A model generated the notes under the pieces. The model saw only the letters and a program-made list of their open reading frames with translations, had not been told where the DNA came from and made no database searches. This document shows, one piece after another, positions 1 to 9,480 of a DNA stretch of 64,000 nucleotides (within the stretch, counting starts at the first letter, position 1; every line of letters starts with the position of its first letter). Source of the stretch: Pseudaquabacterium terrae. GTDB taxonomy: Bacteria; Pseudomonadota; Gammaproteobacteria; Burkholderiales; Burkholderiaceae_C. The stretch covers positions 1-64,000 of the forward strand of contig NZ_JABRWJ010000011.1 of the NCBI RefSeq assembly GCF_013266755.1. The letters are read 5' to 3'. Position numbers and translations under genes: made by a program.

Positions 1-59
1 GTAACGTCCTACCTGCATGGAGGCCGCCGGCGAGCGCCGGGGGCCTGCACCATCACGGC

Positions 60-118
60 ACGGTGGCCAGGGTGGGGGAATTTACGTGTCGATCAGTGGG
101 GGAGTTCGGGTGTCGTTC
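60..118. mobile_element. Terminal repeats of an IS21-family element
   Basis: Two direct copies of a roughly 24-base motif follow each other, of the form gtgggggaNTT followed by NNNGTGTCG. This resembles the subterminal repeats at the ends of IS21-family elements. The body of the element would lie left of the window. The repeat ends just where homology to a XerC-like recombinase begins, so the element appears to have inserted into the 5-prime end of that gene. The family call is made from memory of the repeat style, because no istA/istB sequence is visible. Confidence 0.5.
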
Positions 119-923
119 GGGGCCCAGGACACAGGAAGGCTATGTCCGGGCCGTTCGCAAGCTCGCGGCGTTCCTCAAGCGCTCTCCCGACACCGCGACG
201 GTGGAGGACCTGCGCGCCTTCCAACTGCACCTAGTCGACAGCGGCACCTCGCCGTTCACGCTCAACGCCACCCTGACGGCGCTGAAGTTCTTCTTCGACG
301 TCACGGTGCGAAGTCCCAACTTGATGGTCGGGATGCAGTCGGTGCGCCTGCCGCAGAAGTTGCCCGTGGTGCTTAGCCGCGAGGAGGTTGCGAAGCTGAT
401 CGCTGCGGCGTCCAACCTGAAGCATCAGACCGCCCTGGCCCTGGCGTACGGCGCGGGCCTGCGCGTCAGCGAGGTCGTCGCGCTGAAGGTCGGCGACATC
501 GACAGCCAGCGCATGACGTTGCGCATCGAGCAGGCCAAGGGGCGCAAGGATCGCTACGCCATGCTCTCGCCACTGCTGCTGCAGCGACTTCGCACATGGT
601 GGCGCGTCGCCCATGCTCAAGGCAAGATGCTGCCGGGTGGCTGGCTCTTTCCGGGCCTGAACCCGGTCGAGCCGCTGACGCCGCGGCAGCTCAACCGTGC
701 AATCCACGACGCCGCCGATGCCGCCCACATCGACAAGCGCGTGACGATGCATTCGCTCAGGCATGCCTTCGCCACGCACCTGCTGGAACAGAAGGTCGAT
801 ATCCGGGTGATCCAGGTCATGCTGGGTCACAAGAAGCTCGAGACCACGACCGTCTACGCGCACGTCGCCACCGAAGTCCTGCGCGAGGTGGTCAGCCCGT
901 TGGAGGTCCTGCCCGCACCGTAG
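63..923 (+). CDS. Tyrosine recombinase (XerC/phage integrase type), 5-prime truncated
   Basis: Site-specific recombinase of the kind encoded upstream of some IS91-family transposases. Residues about 22-100 form the SAM-like core-binding domain, and residues 105-275 the catalytic domain. All catalytic residues are visible: Arg134 (GAGLRVSE), Lys159, His230 and Arg233 (HSLRH), His256 (LGHKKLE) and Tyr265. The first ~20 residues read through an IS21-like repeat and do not look like an integrase N-terminus, so the original start is probably lost. The GTG at 63 is only the first in-frame start. The IS91 transposase begins 9 bases after the stop, so the two were probably one transcription unit. The enzyme may be inactive or poorly expressed because of the truncation. 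Confidence 0.85.
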   Translation: MARVGEFTCRSVGEFGCRSGPRTQEGYVRAVRKLAAFLKRSPDTATVEDLRAFQLHLVDSGTSPFTLNATLTALKFFFDVTVRSPNLMVGMQSVRLPQKLPVVLSREEVAKLIAAASNLKHQTALALAYGAGLRVSEVVALKVGDIDSQRMTLRIEQAKGRKDRYAMLSPLLLQRLRTWWRVAHAQGKMLPGGWLFPGLNPVEPLTPRQLNRAIHDAADAAHIDKRVTMHSLRHAFATHLLEQKVDIRVIQVMLGHKKLETTTVYAHVATEVLREVVSPLEVLPAP

Positions 924-2439
924 GTCGCGCTCGTGGGGCGGCTCGCTCTGGAGGTCGCCGACATCTTCCGCATCCACGGCCCCGGTTGGCGTGAGGTCCA
1001 GCGCGGCCATTTGAGCCTCGCGCAACTGAAGGTCATGTCGGCCATCACCCAGTGCCGCAGCGCGGCGCTGGGCGGACATGTCTTGCGCTGCATCGGCTGT
1101 GGCACCGAACAGATCTCGTACAACTCCTGCCGCAACCGGCATTGCCCGAAGTGCCAGAGCAGCGCGGCCCAGCGTTGGCTCGAGGCGCGACAGGCTGATC
1201 TGCTGCCGGTCGAGTACTACCACGTCGTCTTCACGCTGCCGGCGCCGGTGGCGGACATCGCCTATCAGAACAAGACCGCGATGTACGGCCTGCTGTTCGA
1301 CGTGGCCGCGGAGGTGCTGCAGACCATCGCCGCCGATCCCAGGCATCTGGGCGCACGCATTGGCGCGACGCTGGTCCTCCACACCTGGGGCTCGGCGATG
1401 ACGCACCATCCGCATGTGCACGGCATCGTGCCCGGCGGCGGGCTGGGGCCGGATGGCACGCGCTGGATCGCCTGCCGACCTGGCTTCTTCCTGCCCGTGC
1501 GTGTGCTCTCACGGTTGTTCCGGCGGCGCTTCCTCGAAGAGCTGCAGCGGCTGCACGAGGGTGGCAAGCTGAAGTTCTTCGGCGAGCACGTGAGCCTGGC
1601 CGACGCTGGGGCGTTCAGGGCTTGGCTCTCGCCGCTGCGCCGCAGCGAGTGGGTCGTCTACGCCAAGCGGCCTTTCACCGGGCCGCAGGCCGTGCTGGCC
1701 TACCTGTCCCGCTACACGCACCGCGTGGCGATCTCCAATAGCCGGCTGCTGGGGATGGACGAGCGCGGCGTCACTTTCCGCTGGAAGGACTACCGCGCCA
1801 AGGGCAGAACGCGCCACAAGACGATGACGCTGGCCCCGGAGGAGTTCATGCGTCGGTTCCTGCTCCATGTCCTGCCTTCCGGCTTCCACCGGATTCGGCA
1901 CTATGGACTGCTGGCCAACAGCAGCCGGAAGGGCAACCTGGCGATGGTGCGCGAGATGCTGCACGTAACGCCGCCAGCACCCGCCGAGGAAGCCGACGAA
2001 CTCGCGGCGACGCCCACTCCAACCTTCACCTGCGCGCACTGCGGCCACGCGATGGTGGTGCTGCGAGTCTTCTCGCGTGGCGATTCAATTCGTGGGCCGC
2101 CTGCATGATGAAGACGCACCATCATCTCCGACTTACGCGACTTCGACTCGGGCGCCGGGTGGAGAAATTCGTGTGCGGCTCAAGTCAACTTCCGCGTCGG
2201 TCAAATGCAGGCCTGCACTGCATCGCAACCTTGTGCATTCGCATCCCTCGCGTGGTCTGCGCCCTATCGACCAGGCTTCGCGCGCAGTGCCATCACTGCG
2301 ACGCCGGGGTCCAATCGCCATAGCCACCGCACCAAAGGGCCACCGTGGCATTCGCCGCGGTTTCCTCCCTAGAGGCTTATGCAACACCTGCCAGGAGGCA
2401 CCGCGGCTGCGCCATCGCCGGCGCAACGGCAGGTGTCGC
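119..2439 (+). mobile_element. IS91-type element (recombinase plus transposase) with downstream inverted repeat
   Basis: The unit covers the truncated recombinase, the transposase and about 330 bases of downstream non-coding DNA. An imperfect inverted repeat, gcaacacctgcc at 2381-2392 and ggcaggtgtcgc at 2428-2439, lies near the right side and could be the terminal hairpin used for strand transfer. The exact ends were not found, and no gene was recognised in 2109-2501. The left end is lost through the IS21-type insertion. Confidence 0.4.
933..2108 (+). CDS. IS91-family HUH transposase
   Basis: Rolling-circle transposase of 391 residues. The N-terminal zinc-binding region has CxxC at 53-56 and CPKC at 71-74. 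The metal-binding HUH motif HPHVHG is at 159-164, and a catalytic-tyrosine helix follows (YLSRYTHR, near 265-272). The C-terminus carries another CxxC pair (CAHCGH). Length and domain order fit an intact IS91-type enzyme. It nicks and transfers one strand without making target duplications. It follows the recombinase by 9 bases, as in the two-gene integrase/transposase IS91 subgroup. Elements of this family can carry flanking genes along by one-ended transposition, which is relevant to the defence-type cargo to its right. Confidence 0.93.
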   Translation: MGRLALEVADIFRIHGPGWREVQRGHLSLAQLKVMSAITQCRSAALGGHVLRCIGCGTEQISYNSCRNRHCPKCQSSAAQRWLEARQADLLPVEYYHVVFTLPAPVADIAYQNKTAMYGLLFDVAAEVLQTIAADPRHLGARIGATLVLHTWGSAMTHHPHVHGIVPGGGLGPDGTRWIACRPGFFLPVRVLSRLFRRRFLEELQRLHEGGKLKFFGEHVSLADAGAFRAWLSPLRRSEWVVYAKRPFTGPQAVLAYLSRYTHRVAISNSRLLGMDERGVTFRWKDYRAKGRTRHKTMTLAPEEFMRRFLLHVLPSGFHRIRHYGLLANSSRKGNLAMVREMLHVTPPAPAEEADELAATPTPTFTCAHCGHAMVVLRVFSRGDSIRGPPA

Positions 2440-2501
2440 ACAACCCTAAACTCAAGCGGGCGTTGAAGGACTGCCCATGGTCAATGTCGGGCAGGGGTGG
2501 T

Positions 2502-4235
2502 CTACCGCGCGTCCTTCGCTCCAGAAAACCCCCTCCTCATCTGCTCCGCCCTCCTTCGGTCATCGGTGTGCAGATAGATCGACGTCGTCGACACCGACGA
2601 ATGCCGCAGGTTGTCCCGCACGGTCGTGAGCTCCACCCCACGCTCAAGCGCGTGCGTCGCGTGGGTGTGCCTCATCCAGTGCGGCGTCGCCCGCCTGAGT
2701 TTCTCGGCCAGCGCCGGGTGCACCTCCTGCAGCTCGCCGGCGGCAGTCGCGAAGAACCGCTTGGTGAGCGCCCAGAGCCGCCCGGTGGTGATGCCGCCGG
2801 CTTCATCCGCCTCGCCAACCGCAGCCGGGATGTTGCCCAGCAGCCGGGTGGATGAGGCCCACTTCGCTGGTGTCACCGGCAGCCCGCGCTGGGCCAGGTA
2901 GCGATCCAGCGCTTCGCGGGCGATCGGCGGCAGAGAGACCTTGCCCGCCTTGGATCCCTTGCCGACGACACGCAGCCAGTGATCTCCGTGCGGATCGAGC
3001 TCGATGCGGCCGAGCTTGGCGCCGACCAGCTCGCTGGCGCGCAGGCCCGTCCCGTACCCGAAGTCCAGGATGAACCGCAGCCGCTGCGCGGCCGGCGCCT
3101 CCCAGCCGTAGGACCACTCCAGGCCGTCGGCGAGCGTGCGCACCAGGTTCCACTCCGACTCGGTGAAGGCCCGGCCGGCGTCCAGTACGGCAGCCTTGGT
3201 GCCCCGCACCTTGAGCCCCGCGAAGGGGTTGGCCAGCATGTAGCGCTGCTCGATGAGCCAGCGGAAGAGGGCGTTCAGCACGGACAGGGCGTAGGCCGTC
3301 GACCGCGCCGACAACGCGCCGGAGAACGGCCGCCAGTCCGGCGCCGTGCGAGGGCGGGGCGGTCCGACCCAGCGGCCCCGAGGGCTCGGATGACGCAGGA
3401 ACGTCCGGTAGGCCACCGCGTCCTCGGTGGCCAGCGACGACAGCGCGCAGCCGCGCTCGACGATGGCCCAGAGGATCAGCCGCTCGGCCTCCTTGCGGTA
3501 GGCGCGCTGGGTGGCCGGCGCCTCGTGCATCGACAACCAGGCTTGTACGGCCTCGTAGTCATTGCTGGCCCGCAGGGCACACGACTCGCGTGGCGCCCGA
3601 TGCAAGCCCCGTGACCCGTCCACCTCTTCCGGAACGACGATCCGTTCCCAGGGTGAGACGTCCGAGGGCGCCGGCAGCACCACCAGCGCACGGGCCCGCT
3701 CGGTCAGGTCTGGATGAGCCGCAAAGAATGCCTCGATCTGGCGCGCATGCGCGACGCCGAGCCCGGCGATGGCACTCCACCAACGCCGGCGCCGCGGCAC
3801 CCGAACCGTCAGGTCTGCGAGCGTGCGGATTCCCGCCGCGTGGAGCGGCTCGATCGTTCGAGGCGGCAGCCAACGCTCGACGTCGTCGCCGATGAGCGGG
3901 CGGGGCAGGGCGGTCGTGCGCAGCGCCTCCACCGCCGCGACGACCCGGCGCGCGGCCGCCGCACTGTGCTTCGCCGGCCCCTCGAAGAGGGCGGCCAGGT
4001 CGTCGCGGTGTCGCACGCGCGCGAACGCAGCGATCTGGCGACGGATCCTGCCGATCACGCCGCGGGCAGACTCACCGGCCGAGCGCACGCCGGGCAAGAA
4101 CCGCTCGACGGCGTCGCGTGAGCTGAACCCTTCGTGCCAGGCGCGAAGCGCCGAGATCTGACCGCTATCCGGCAGGGCGTGGCCAGGGGCTTCATCCGTC
4201 TGGACGCTCGCTGTTACGGACGGGCGTGTTTTCAC
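2502..4235 (-). CDS. Tyrosine recombinase with N-terminal DUF3701-type region
   Basis: A 577-residue phage-type integrase with a GTG start. Residues about 30-190 form an extra helical N-terminal region like that named DUF3701 in large integrases. Residues 225-345 are the core-binding domain and 355-570 the catalytic domain. Arg399 (GTGLRASE), Lys426 (GKGSKAGK), His519 and Arg522 (HWMRHTHATH), His545 and Tyr554 are all present, so it looks active. It stands alone and is transcribed toward the IS91 element. A decayed copy of its residues about 365-465 lies at 12.3-12.6 kb in the same orientation, so the pair brackets the TIR-NB-ARC-WD40 module. It probably mobilised, or belonged to, an integrative element. 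The target site is not known. Confidence 0.93.
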   Translation of the reverse strand: MKTRPSVTASVQTDEAPGHALPDSGQISALRAWHEGFSSRDAVERFLPGVRSAGESARGVIGRIRRQIAAFARVRHRDDLAALFEGPAKHSAAAARRVVAAVEALRTTALPRPLIGDDVERWLPPRTIEPLHAAGIRTLADLTVRVPRRRRWWSAIAGLGVAHARQIEAFFAAHPDLTERARALVVLPAPSDVSPWERIVVPEEVDGSRGLHRAPRESCALRASNDYEAVQAWLSMHEAPATQRAYRKEAERLILWAIVERGCALSSLATEDAVAYRTFLRHPSPRGRWVGPPRPRTAPDWRPFSGALSARSTAYALSVLNALFRWLIEQRYMLANPFAGLKVRGTKAAVLDAGRAFTESEWNLVRTLADGLEWSYGWEAPAAQRLRFILDFGYGTGLRASELVGAKLGRIELDPHGDHWLRVVGKGSKAGKVSLPPIAREALDRYLAQRGLPVTPAKWASSTRLLGNIPAAVGEADEAGGITTGRLWALTKRFFATAAGELQEVHPALAEKLRRATPHWMRHTHATHALERGVELTTVRDNLRHSSVSTTSIYLHTDDRRRAEQMRRGFSGAKDAR

Positions 4236-4430
4236 GCGAGGCAGTTTACTGCCGTGGCGTTGCTAAGGCGATAAGAAGACTTATCGCAATAGTCGTTTGG
4301 AACAGAGAAGGACGTCCCGATCTCCGCCACGGACACAAGCGGACCTATGTTCTTCTAGGTCATCGGCGAGAAGAGCCCTTTGAATCAAGGGCGCTGGAGA
4401 AAGGGGCCCCCGCGTCGGCACCCCCTCCGG
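4236..4430. promoter_or_regulatory. Integrase upstream region with perfect palindrome
   Basis: A 195-base region lies between the integrase start and the end of the TIR-NB-ARC-WD40 gene. It contains a perfect 8-base inverted repeat, gcgataag-aaga-cttatcgc, at 4269-4288, about 35 bases upstream of the integrase start. Its place suggests an operator for the integrase or a recombinase core site. It is clearly more AT-rich than its surroundings. The function is inferred from position only. Confidence 0.4.
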
Positions 4431-7400
4431 TCAATCAGAGAGCAAACGCAGGAGATGCACCCGGCCGGTCAAGTCGAACATGAGCAGTCTTTGCCGGTTC
4501 ACATCGGCGACAACCGCCGTGGACGTTGCGTCCGCGAGATAGACGTCGATGCAGTTGCCTTTGTCGATATCCCACAACCTGCAAGTACGATCGTTCGACC
4601 TTGACAGCACCTGCGGTCCCAAGAGCGTGGCACCGATGACCGCGCCCTCATGGCCTGACAGCGTGCGCAGCAGCAGACCACGCTCCAAGTCCCACAGCTT
4701 GAGCGTGCGGTCGACCGACCACGACATCGCCTGCCGGCCCTCGGCCAGCAGCATCGCGCCGATGACCCAGTCCTCGTGTCCGGCAAGGTTGCGCAGCAGC
4801 TCGCCGCGCTGCAGGTCCCACAGGTCGAGCGCGCCCCTGCTCGACCACGACAGCGCCTGCCGGCCATCGGCCAGCAGCGTCGCGCCAGTGACCGATCCCC
4901 GTCCCACGAAGTCGTGCAACTGCTCTCCGCTCTGCAGGTCCCACAGCTTGAGCGTGTGGTCTTCCGACCACGACAGCACTTGCTGGTCCTCGGCCAGCAA
5001 AGTCGCGCCTACGAGCGGGGCGCGGTGGCCGCCAAAGCTGCGCAACCGCTCGCCGCGCTCCAGGTCCCACAGCTCGAGGGTGCCGTCGCCCAGCCATGAC
5101 AGCGCCTGCCGGCTCTCGCCCAGCGGCAAGGCGCCGAAGACGGGGGACTCGTTGGGGAGGTCATGCAGCAGTTCGCCGCGGTCCAAGTCCCACAGCTTGA
5201 AGCTGCCGTCGGGGGACCACGACAGTGCCTGCCGGCCACCGGCCAGCAACGTCGCGCCGACCCCGTACTCATGTCCCGGAAGGTTGTGCAGCAATTCGCC
5301 ACGCTCCAGGTCCCACAGCTTCAGCGTGCCGTCGTCCGACCACGACAGTGCCTGCCGGTCAGCGGCCAGCAGCGTGGCACCCATGACCGACTGCTCGTGA
5401 CCGGCAAAGTTATGCAGCAACTCGCCTCGCTCCAGATCCCAAAGTTTGAGCGTGCGGTCGTCCGACCAAGACAGCGCCTTTCGGCCCGAGGCAAGTAAAG
5501 TGGCACCGATGACCGAGCTTTCGTGACGAGTGAGGTCGTGCGGCGGCTCGCCGCGCTCCAGGTCCCACAACTTGAGCGTGCCATCGTGAGACCACGACAG
5601 CGCTTGCCGGCCCTCAGCCAGCAGCTTCGCGCCCGTGATCCACTGCTCGTGGCCGTAGAAGTTGTGCAACAGCTCGCCACGCTCCAGGTCCCACAGCTTG
5701 ATCGTGAGGTCGTTCGACCACGACAGTGCCTGCCGGCCCCCAGCCCCCAGCGTCGCGCCAATGACCGCGTCTTCGTGGCCAGCGAAGGTGTACAACAATG
5801 CGCCGCGCTGCAGGTCCCACAGTTTGATCGTGTAGTCTGCCGACCACGACAGCGCCTGCCGGCCATCGTCTAGCAACGCCGCGCCGTTAACCATGCTCGC
5901 GTGGCCGACGAGGTCGCGCAACAACTCGCCGCGCCTCAGGTCCCACGCCTTAAGAAGGTTATCGTACGACCAAGACAGGGCCCTCCGGCCGTCGGCCGTC
6001 AAATTGACGCCGCGGACCCAGCTCTCGTGGCCAACGAGGTTGTGCAGCAACACGCCGCGCTCTAGGTCCCATAGCTTGAGCGTGCCGTCCCTCGACCACG
6101 ACAGCGCCTGCCGGCCTTCCGCCAGCAGCGTGGCACCCCAGACCCAGTCCTCGTGGCCGGCGAGGGTGTGCAGCAGCTTGCCGCACTGGACGTCCCACAG
6201 CTTGAGTGTGCCGTCGTGCGACCAAGACAGTGCCTGCCGGCCCTCGGCCAGCAGCGCGGCACCGTTGACAGACTTCTGGTGGCCGGCGAGGGTGCGCAGC
6301 AACTTGCCGCGCTGAAGGTCCCACAGCCTGAGCGTGCGGTCGTGCGACCAAGACAGCGCCTGCTGACCCTTCGCCATGAGCGTGCCGCCCAGGACTTCGT
6401 TCTCGTGACCGGTGAGGTTGCGCAGCAGCTCGCCGCGCTCTAGGTCCCATAGCTTGAGCGTGCCGTCCTTCGACCACGATAGCGCCTGCCAGCCTTCCGC
6501 CAGGATTGTGGCGCCGTCAACCCCGCGGTCGTGGCCGGCGAGGCTGTGCAGCAGCTCGCCGCGCCGAAGGTCCCACAGTTTTAGCGTTCTGTCGGGCGAC
6601 CACGACAAGGCCTGCCGGCCTTCGTCCAGCAGTACGACTCCTCCGATCGACTCTGTGTGGCCGGTCAATGTCAGCGCTAGCGGTCCTGGTGGTGTCAGGC
6701 CGGGACGCAGGGGGAACAAGGCGCGGTGGGAGGCGCGACTGAGAGCTCGATCACACAGCGATTGAAGGGCCTGCGCTGCACTCCTTCCCAAACGACCATA
6801 CAGCTGCAGAGGCAATTGATCGGGCGACGCAACCAGCACATGCGTCGACATTTGCAGGGCATGTCTGATGAGCGTGAGGTCTGGTTCCGGAGCCGCCTCG
6901 TCGAACGCAGACAGGAGTCCGAAGACATCGGACCGCGCGTTGTCCCTCGCACCGCGCGCCGTGAGCCGAACTCGCATCCAATCGGGATCCAGCAGCAAGC
7001 TACGAAGGTCGGCATGCCGCCCCGCCGCCGCCAGATGCCGTGCAAGGTGCTGATGGACATAGCCGTCGTCGTCCACCTGGTGCCAAGGCCGCCCCGGCGC
7101 CTCATACGACGCGAGCAGCTGGCCATGACGCTGCGCTAGCGACCTTCTTCCAGGCCGTGCGATCAGCCAGGCTCTGATCGCATCGTGCAAACGGACAAAA
7201 CGCTCGTCCAGATCCACTTGTACCAGCAGTGAATCATCGAACAGGCGCAGACAGGTCTCATCGGTCTGCGTCAAGTCCAACCGACCAGTATGCGACCAGA
7301 AGCGCTCCAGGACGTGCAACGGAATATCCATGTCCTCTTCGAACACGGCCAGTTCCAGCAGCCGCTGCCGGTCCGACGAGCCGAGACCTGCGTAGCTCAG

Positions 7401-8588
7401 CTCCAGCGTCTTCGCCGCAGCATCGTCCCGTTCCTCCGCGATTTGAGGGTCGAACGCCGTCACCCCACGTTTGGTCAAATCCTCCGCGATAGCGCCCAGG
7501 GCTTTGACAAAAGACTGGCCGTGGTGAATGCGCTTGCGCAGCAAGGAATTGGCCAGCTTTAGCAGCAGCGGCCACTTTCCCAGCCGAGCAGCCAGGGCGT
7601 AGATCGCCTCGTCGTGTCCCACGGGTAGGCCCTTGCGAAGCAGCTCGGCCGCTTCGGTGCCGCTCATCTCGTCGACCGGAACCTTGGTCGCGTCGTTTGG
7701 CAGCGTGCCAGCCCGGCGCGTCGTGATCAGCCGAGCGCAACGTGCTCCGCCCTTGAGAAAAGGCCGCAGGTCCGCAGCCCGCCAGACATCGTCAATGACC
7801 AAAAGGATGTCGCGGTCGGCCAGCAGTTCGCGCAAACGCGTCGCGGCGGCATCGAGGCCTTCGAAAGTCGGCCGCTCGTCGCTGAGCGTCCTGATCAGGT
7901 CGTTGAGTTTGCCGAGCAGTGCCGGTGTGTCGGGCGCTTCTCCCAACGTAACCCAGAGCACGCCGTCATCGAACGCGTTCTGCACGTCCTCGTCGCAGCA
8001 GATCGCGCGCGCGAGTGTGGTCTTGCCGTACCCACCGGCGCCTCGAAGCCCCGCTGTGATCGCCACTGGCTCCTGGTTGCCGGGCGCGAGCAGCAGGCGC
8101 TTCAAGCGCTCGAAGGGGACGCTGCGCGGAACGTAATCCGCCGGCAGGGGCTCCGTCATGAAGGGCACACGTCGCCGTTCGCAACGCGTGTTGAGGTCGT
8201 TGAAGAAGCGGGCCTCCTGGTGCGCCAGGTCGTACCAGTGCACGCTGCTCATCCAGCGCGGCAACCCGGCGATGTCCAGTCCCGGCTGCGCGATCACAGG
8301 GTAAACGCAGACGCCCTGCTGGCGGGCGTAGCGCCATTCCTTGCGAACGACGTCCGACTGCAATGCCGCGGGCGTCATCACCAGCACTATGAACTCGACG
8401 CGGTTCAGTGCTTGCTTGATCTGCTCCCACCAGTCGCGGCCGCCTTCCATGCCGATGCGGTCGTGCCAAACGACGATGCCCCGTTCCTGCAGCCTCGTTC
8501 GCAGGTCATGGGCAAACGCCTCCCCGTCCTTGCGGGAGTAGGAGACGAACACGCCTGACCGAACGCTGTGCTCTTCAACGCTGGACAT
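4431..8588 (-). CDS. TIR-NB-ARC-WD40 STAND protein (NLR-like immune receptor)
   Basis: A 1385-residue multidomain protein. Residues 10-140 form a TIR domain (FVSYSRKD, WHDRI), with Glu84 in VVRKEW as the likely catalytic residue. Residues 155-440 form an NB-ARC NTPase with P-loop GAGGYGKT (183-190), Walker B ILLVIDDV (261-268) and the TTRR sensor. The C-terminal half carries 17 WD40 units of about 42 residues, each centred on LSWS...LKLWDL. The architecture matches bacterial STAND/NLR-like proteins, in which the repeat end senses a trigger, the NTPase oligomerises and the TIR degrades NAD+ or makes a signal. Anti-phage or self-killing function is inferred from this family logic. It is transcribed alone between two copies of a tyrosine recombinase. 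There is no frameshift, so it looks functional. Confidence 0.92.
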   Translation of the reverse strand: MSSVEEHSVRSGVFVSYSRKDGEAFAHDLRTRLQERGIVVWHDRIGMEGGRDWWEQIKQALNRVEFIVLVMTPAALQSDVVRKEWRYARQQGVCVYPVIAQPGLDIAGLPRWMSSVHWYDLAHQEARFFNDLNTRCERRRVPFMTEPLPADYVPRSVPFERLKRLLLAPGNQEPVAITAGLRGAGGYGKTTLARAICCDEDVQNAFDDGVLWVTLGEAPDTPALLGKLNDLIRTLSDERPTFEGLDAAATRLRELLADRDILLVIDDVWRAADLRPFLKGGARCARLITTRRAGTLPNDATKVPVDEMSGTEAAELLRKGLPVGHDEAIYALAARLGKWPLLLKLANSLLRKRIHHGQSFVKALGAIAEDLTKRGVTAFDPQIAEERDDAAAKTLELSYAGLGSSDRQRLLELAVFEEDMDIPLHVLERFWSHTGRLDLTQTDETCLRLFDDSLLVQVDLDERFVRLHDAIRAWLIARPGRRSLAQRHGQLLASYEAPGRPWHQVDDDGYVHQHLARHLAAAGRHADLRSLLLDPDWMRVRLTARGARDNARSDVFGLLSAFDEAAPEPDLTLIRHALQMSTHVLVASPDQLPLQLYGRLGRSAAQALQSLCDRALSRASHRALFPLRPGLTPPGPLALTLTGHTESIGGVVLLDEGRQALSWSPDRTLKLWDLRRGELLHSLAGHDRGVDGATILAEGWQALSWSKDGTLKLWDLERGELLRNLTGHENEVLGGTLMAKGQQALSWSHDRTLRLWDLQRGKLLRTLAGHQKSVNGAALLAEGRQALSWSHDGTLKLWDVQCGKLLHTLAGHEDWVWGATLLAEGRQALSWSRDGTLKLWDLERGVLLHNLVGHESWVRGVNLTADGRRALSWSYDNLLKAWDLRRGELLRDLVGHASMVNGAALLDDGRQALSWSADYTIKLWDLQRGALLYTFAGHEDAVIGATLGAGGRQALSWSNDLTIKLWDLERGELLHNFYGHEQWITGAKLLAEGRQALSWSHDGTLKLWDLERGEPPHDLTRHESSVIGATLLASGRKALSWSDDRTLKLWDLERGELLHNFAGHEQSVMGATLLAADRQALSWSDDGTLKLWDLERGELLHNLPGHEYGVGATLLAGGRQALSWSPDGSFKLWDLDRGELLHDLPNESPVFGALPLGESRQALSWLGDGTLELWDLERGERLRSFGGHRAPLVGATLLAEDQQVLSWSEDHTLKLWDLQSGEQLHDFVGRGSVTGATLLADGRQALSWSSRGALDLWDLQRGELLRNLAGHEDWVIGAMLLAEGRQAMSWSVDRTLKLWDLERGLLLRTLSGHEGAVIGATLLGPQVLSRSNDRTCRLWDIDKGNCIDVYLADATSTAVVADVNRQRLLMFDLTGRVHLLRLLSD
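4560..6680 (-). repeat. 17 tandem WD40-coding repeats of about 126 bases
   Basis: The 3-prime half of the STAND gene is a run of near-identical units recurring roughly every 126 bases. On the plus strand each unit contains a gtcccacag block followed by cgaccacgacagcgcctgcc-like sequence. Most units encode the same core (ALSWS, LKLWDLERGELLH, AGHE) with variation concentrated in the loop between GH and the next LSWS. The similarity at DNA level points to recent amplification or gene conversion. It would allow the repeat number to change by recombination. Confidence 0.9.
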
Positions 8589-9278
8589 GGAGCTGCACCA
8601 ACGCCGCGATTTTCCGATAGATGGCGGTTGATGGTCGAGTAGCTCGGCTACGACCAGATGGTGGGTCGGCGGCGACCGGTGTCAAGGGCCGGCTTTACGT
8701 CAGGCGCGGCGCGACCGCTACGCGGTTGTCACCGGCAACCTGGTCCCGGGCTCGCCGGCATGTCTGCACCCCTCCCATCCAAATCGGCGGAGCGGGTCAC
8801 GCACCGTAAAGGGCGAGGCACCGTTCGTCCGGGCCTCGCGGCCGAGGCTCAGGGCGGGCGAGGCTTGTCCTCGTGAGAAGTCCAACCGTTGGAGAGGGCT
8901 CCGCACATCATCAGAATTGATGATGCCGGTCAGCTGTCGCTCGCCGGCATCCGCTCACGGCTCATAGCCGACACCCGAGGTGGCGCTGCGAAGCCGACCT
9001 TCAAGTGCACCCGAACCACAAGAATCGTCCGCCGTTCCGATCCCATTGCCGTATAGCCGCCGGTGCGACCCGCACACAGGCATCCGTTGGCGGCCCTGAT
9101 CGTCGGGCACACATCGGCGGACAACACTTGTGGCGATTGAGGCGCGGAGCAGGGCTTCAGACCATAAGGGCTCACCACCGCGGGCACCATCGTGCGAGCC
9201 CTCGGCCGGCAGCACCGGCGGGCGCGGATGGCGACCGGTTCACTATGAGCGCCGCGGAGCAGACGACGCTGTACTGAC
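8589..9278. other. Non-coding stretch upstream of the TIR-NB-ARC-WD40 gene
   Basis: No gene was recognised in these 690 bases on either strand; the open frames are short and arginine-rich, as expected of GC-rich shadows. The 5-prime part must hold the promoter of the minus-strand STAND gene. A perfect palindrome, catcatca-gaat-tgatgatg, lies at 8906-8925, about 320 bases upstream of that gene. It may be an operator, a terminator or a relic of a mobile-element end. Confidence 0.4.
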
Positions 9279-9420
9279 TGGCCCAGGAGCACCGCGGCCG
9301 ACTTCATCGCGAACACCGAGGTCAGCGCCCGATCGGATCTGCTCGGGTTCATTTGAGACAAGCTCGATCCCTTCCTTGACTTCGGCATCCTGGCGCACGG
9401 CTTCCTGAGGCGCGGACGTG
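9279..9420 (+). pseudogene. IS91-family transposase fragment
   Basis: The plus-strand frame starting at 9279 reads ADFIANTEVSARSD, then LLGFI, a TGA stop, then DKLDPFLDFGILAHGFLR. This matches the N-terminus of a different IS91 transposase subgroup from the one at 0.9-2.1 kb, in which the FLECGILAHGFLR block precedes the zinc cluster. Homology stops abruptly after this block. It is a short, dead relic just upstream of the TIR-membrane module. The family assignment rests on this one motif. Confidence 0.6.
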
Positions 9421-9480
9421 ATTGCCTCGCCCTTGGGCGCCCTGTAAGCTGCCGTATCGAGAAGCGGTGAAGAAACGAAG

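Noticed and set aside
4560-6680. Tandem repeats mistaken for a CRISPR array or satellite
   Set aside because: The units are about 126 bases, lie within one open frame and encode WD40 blades.
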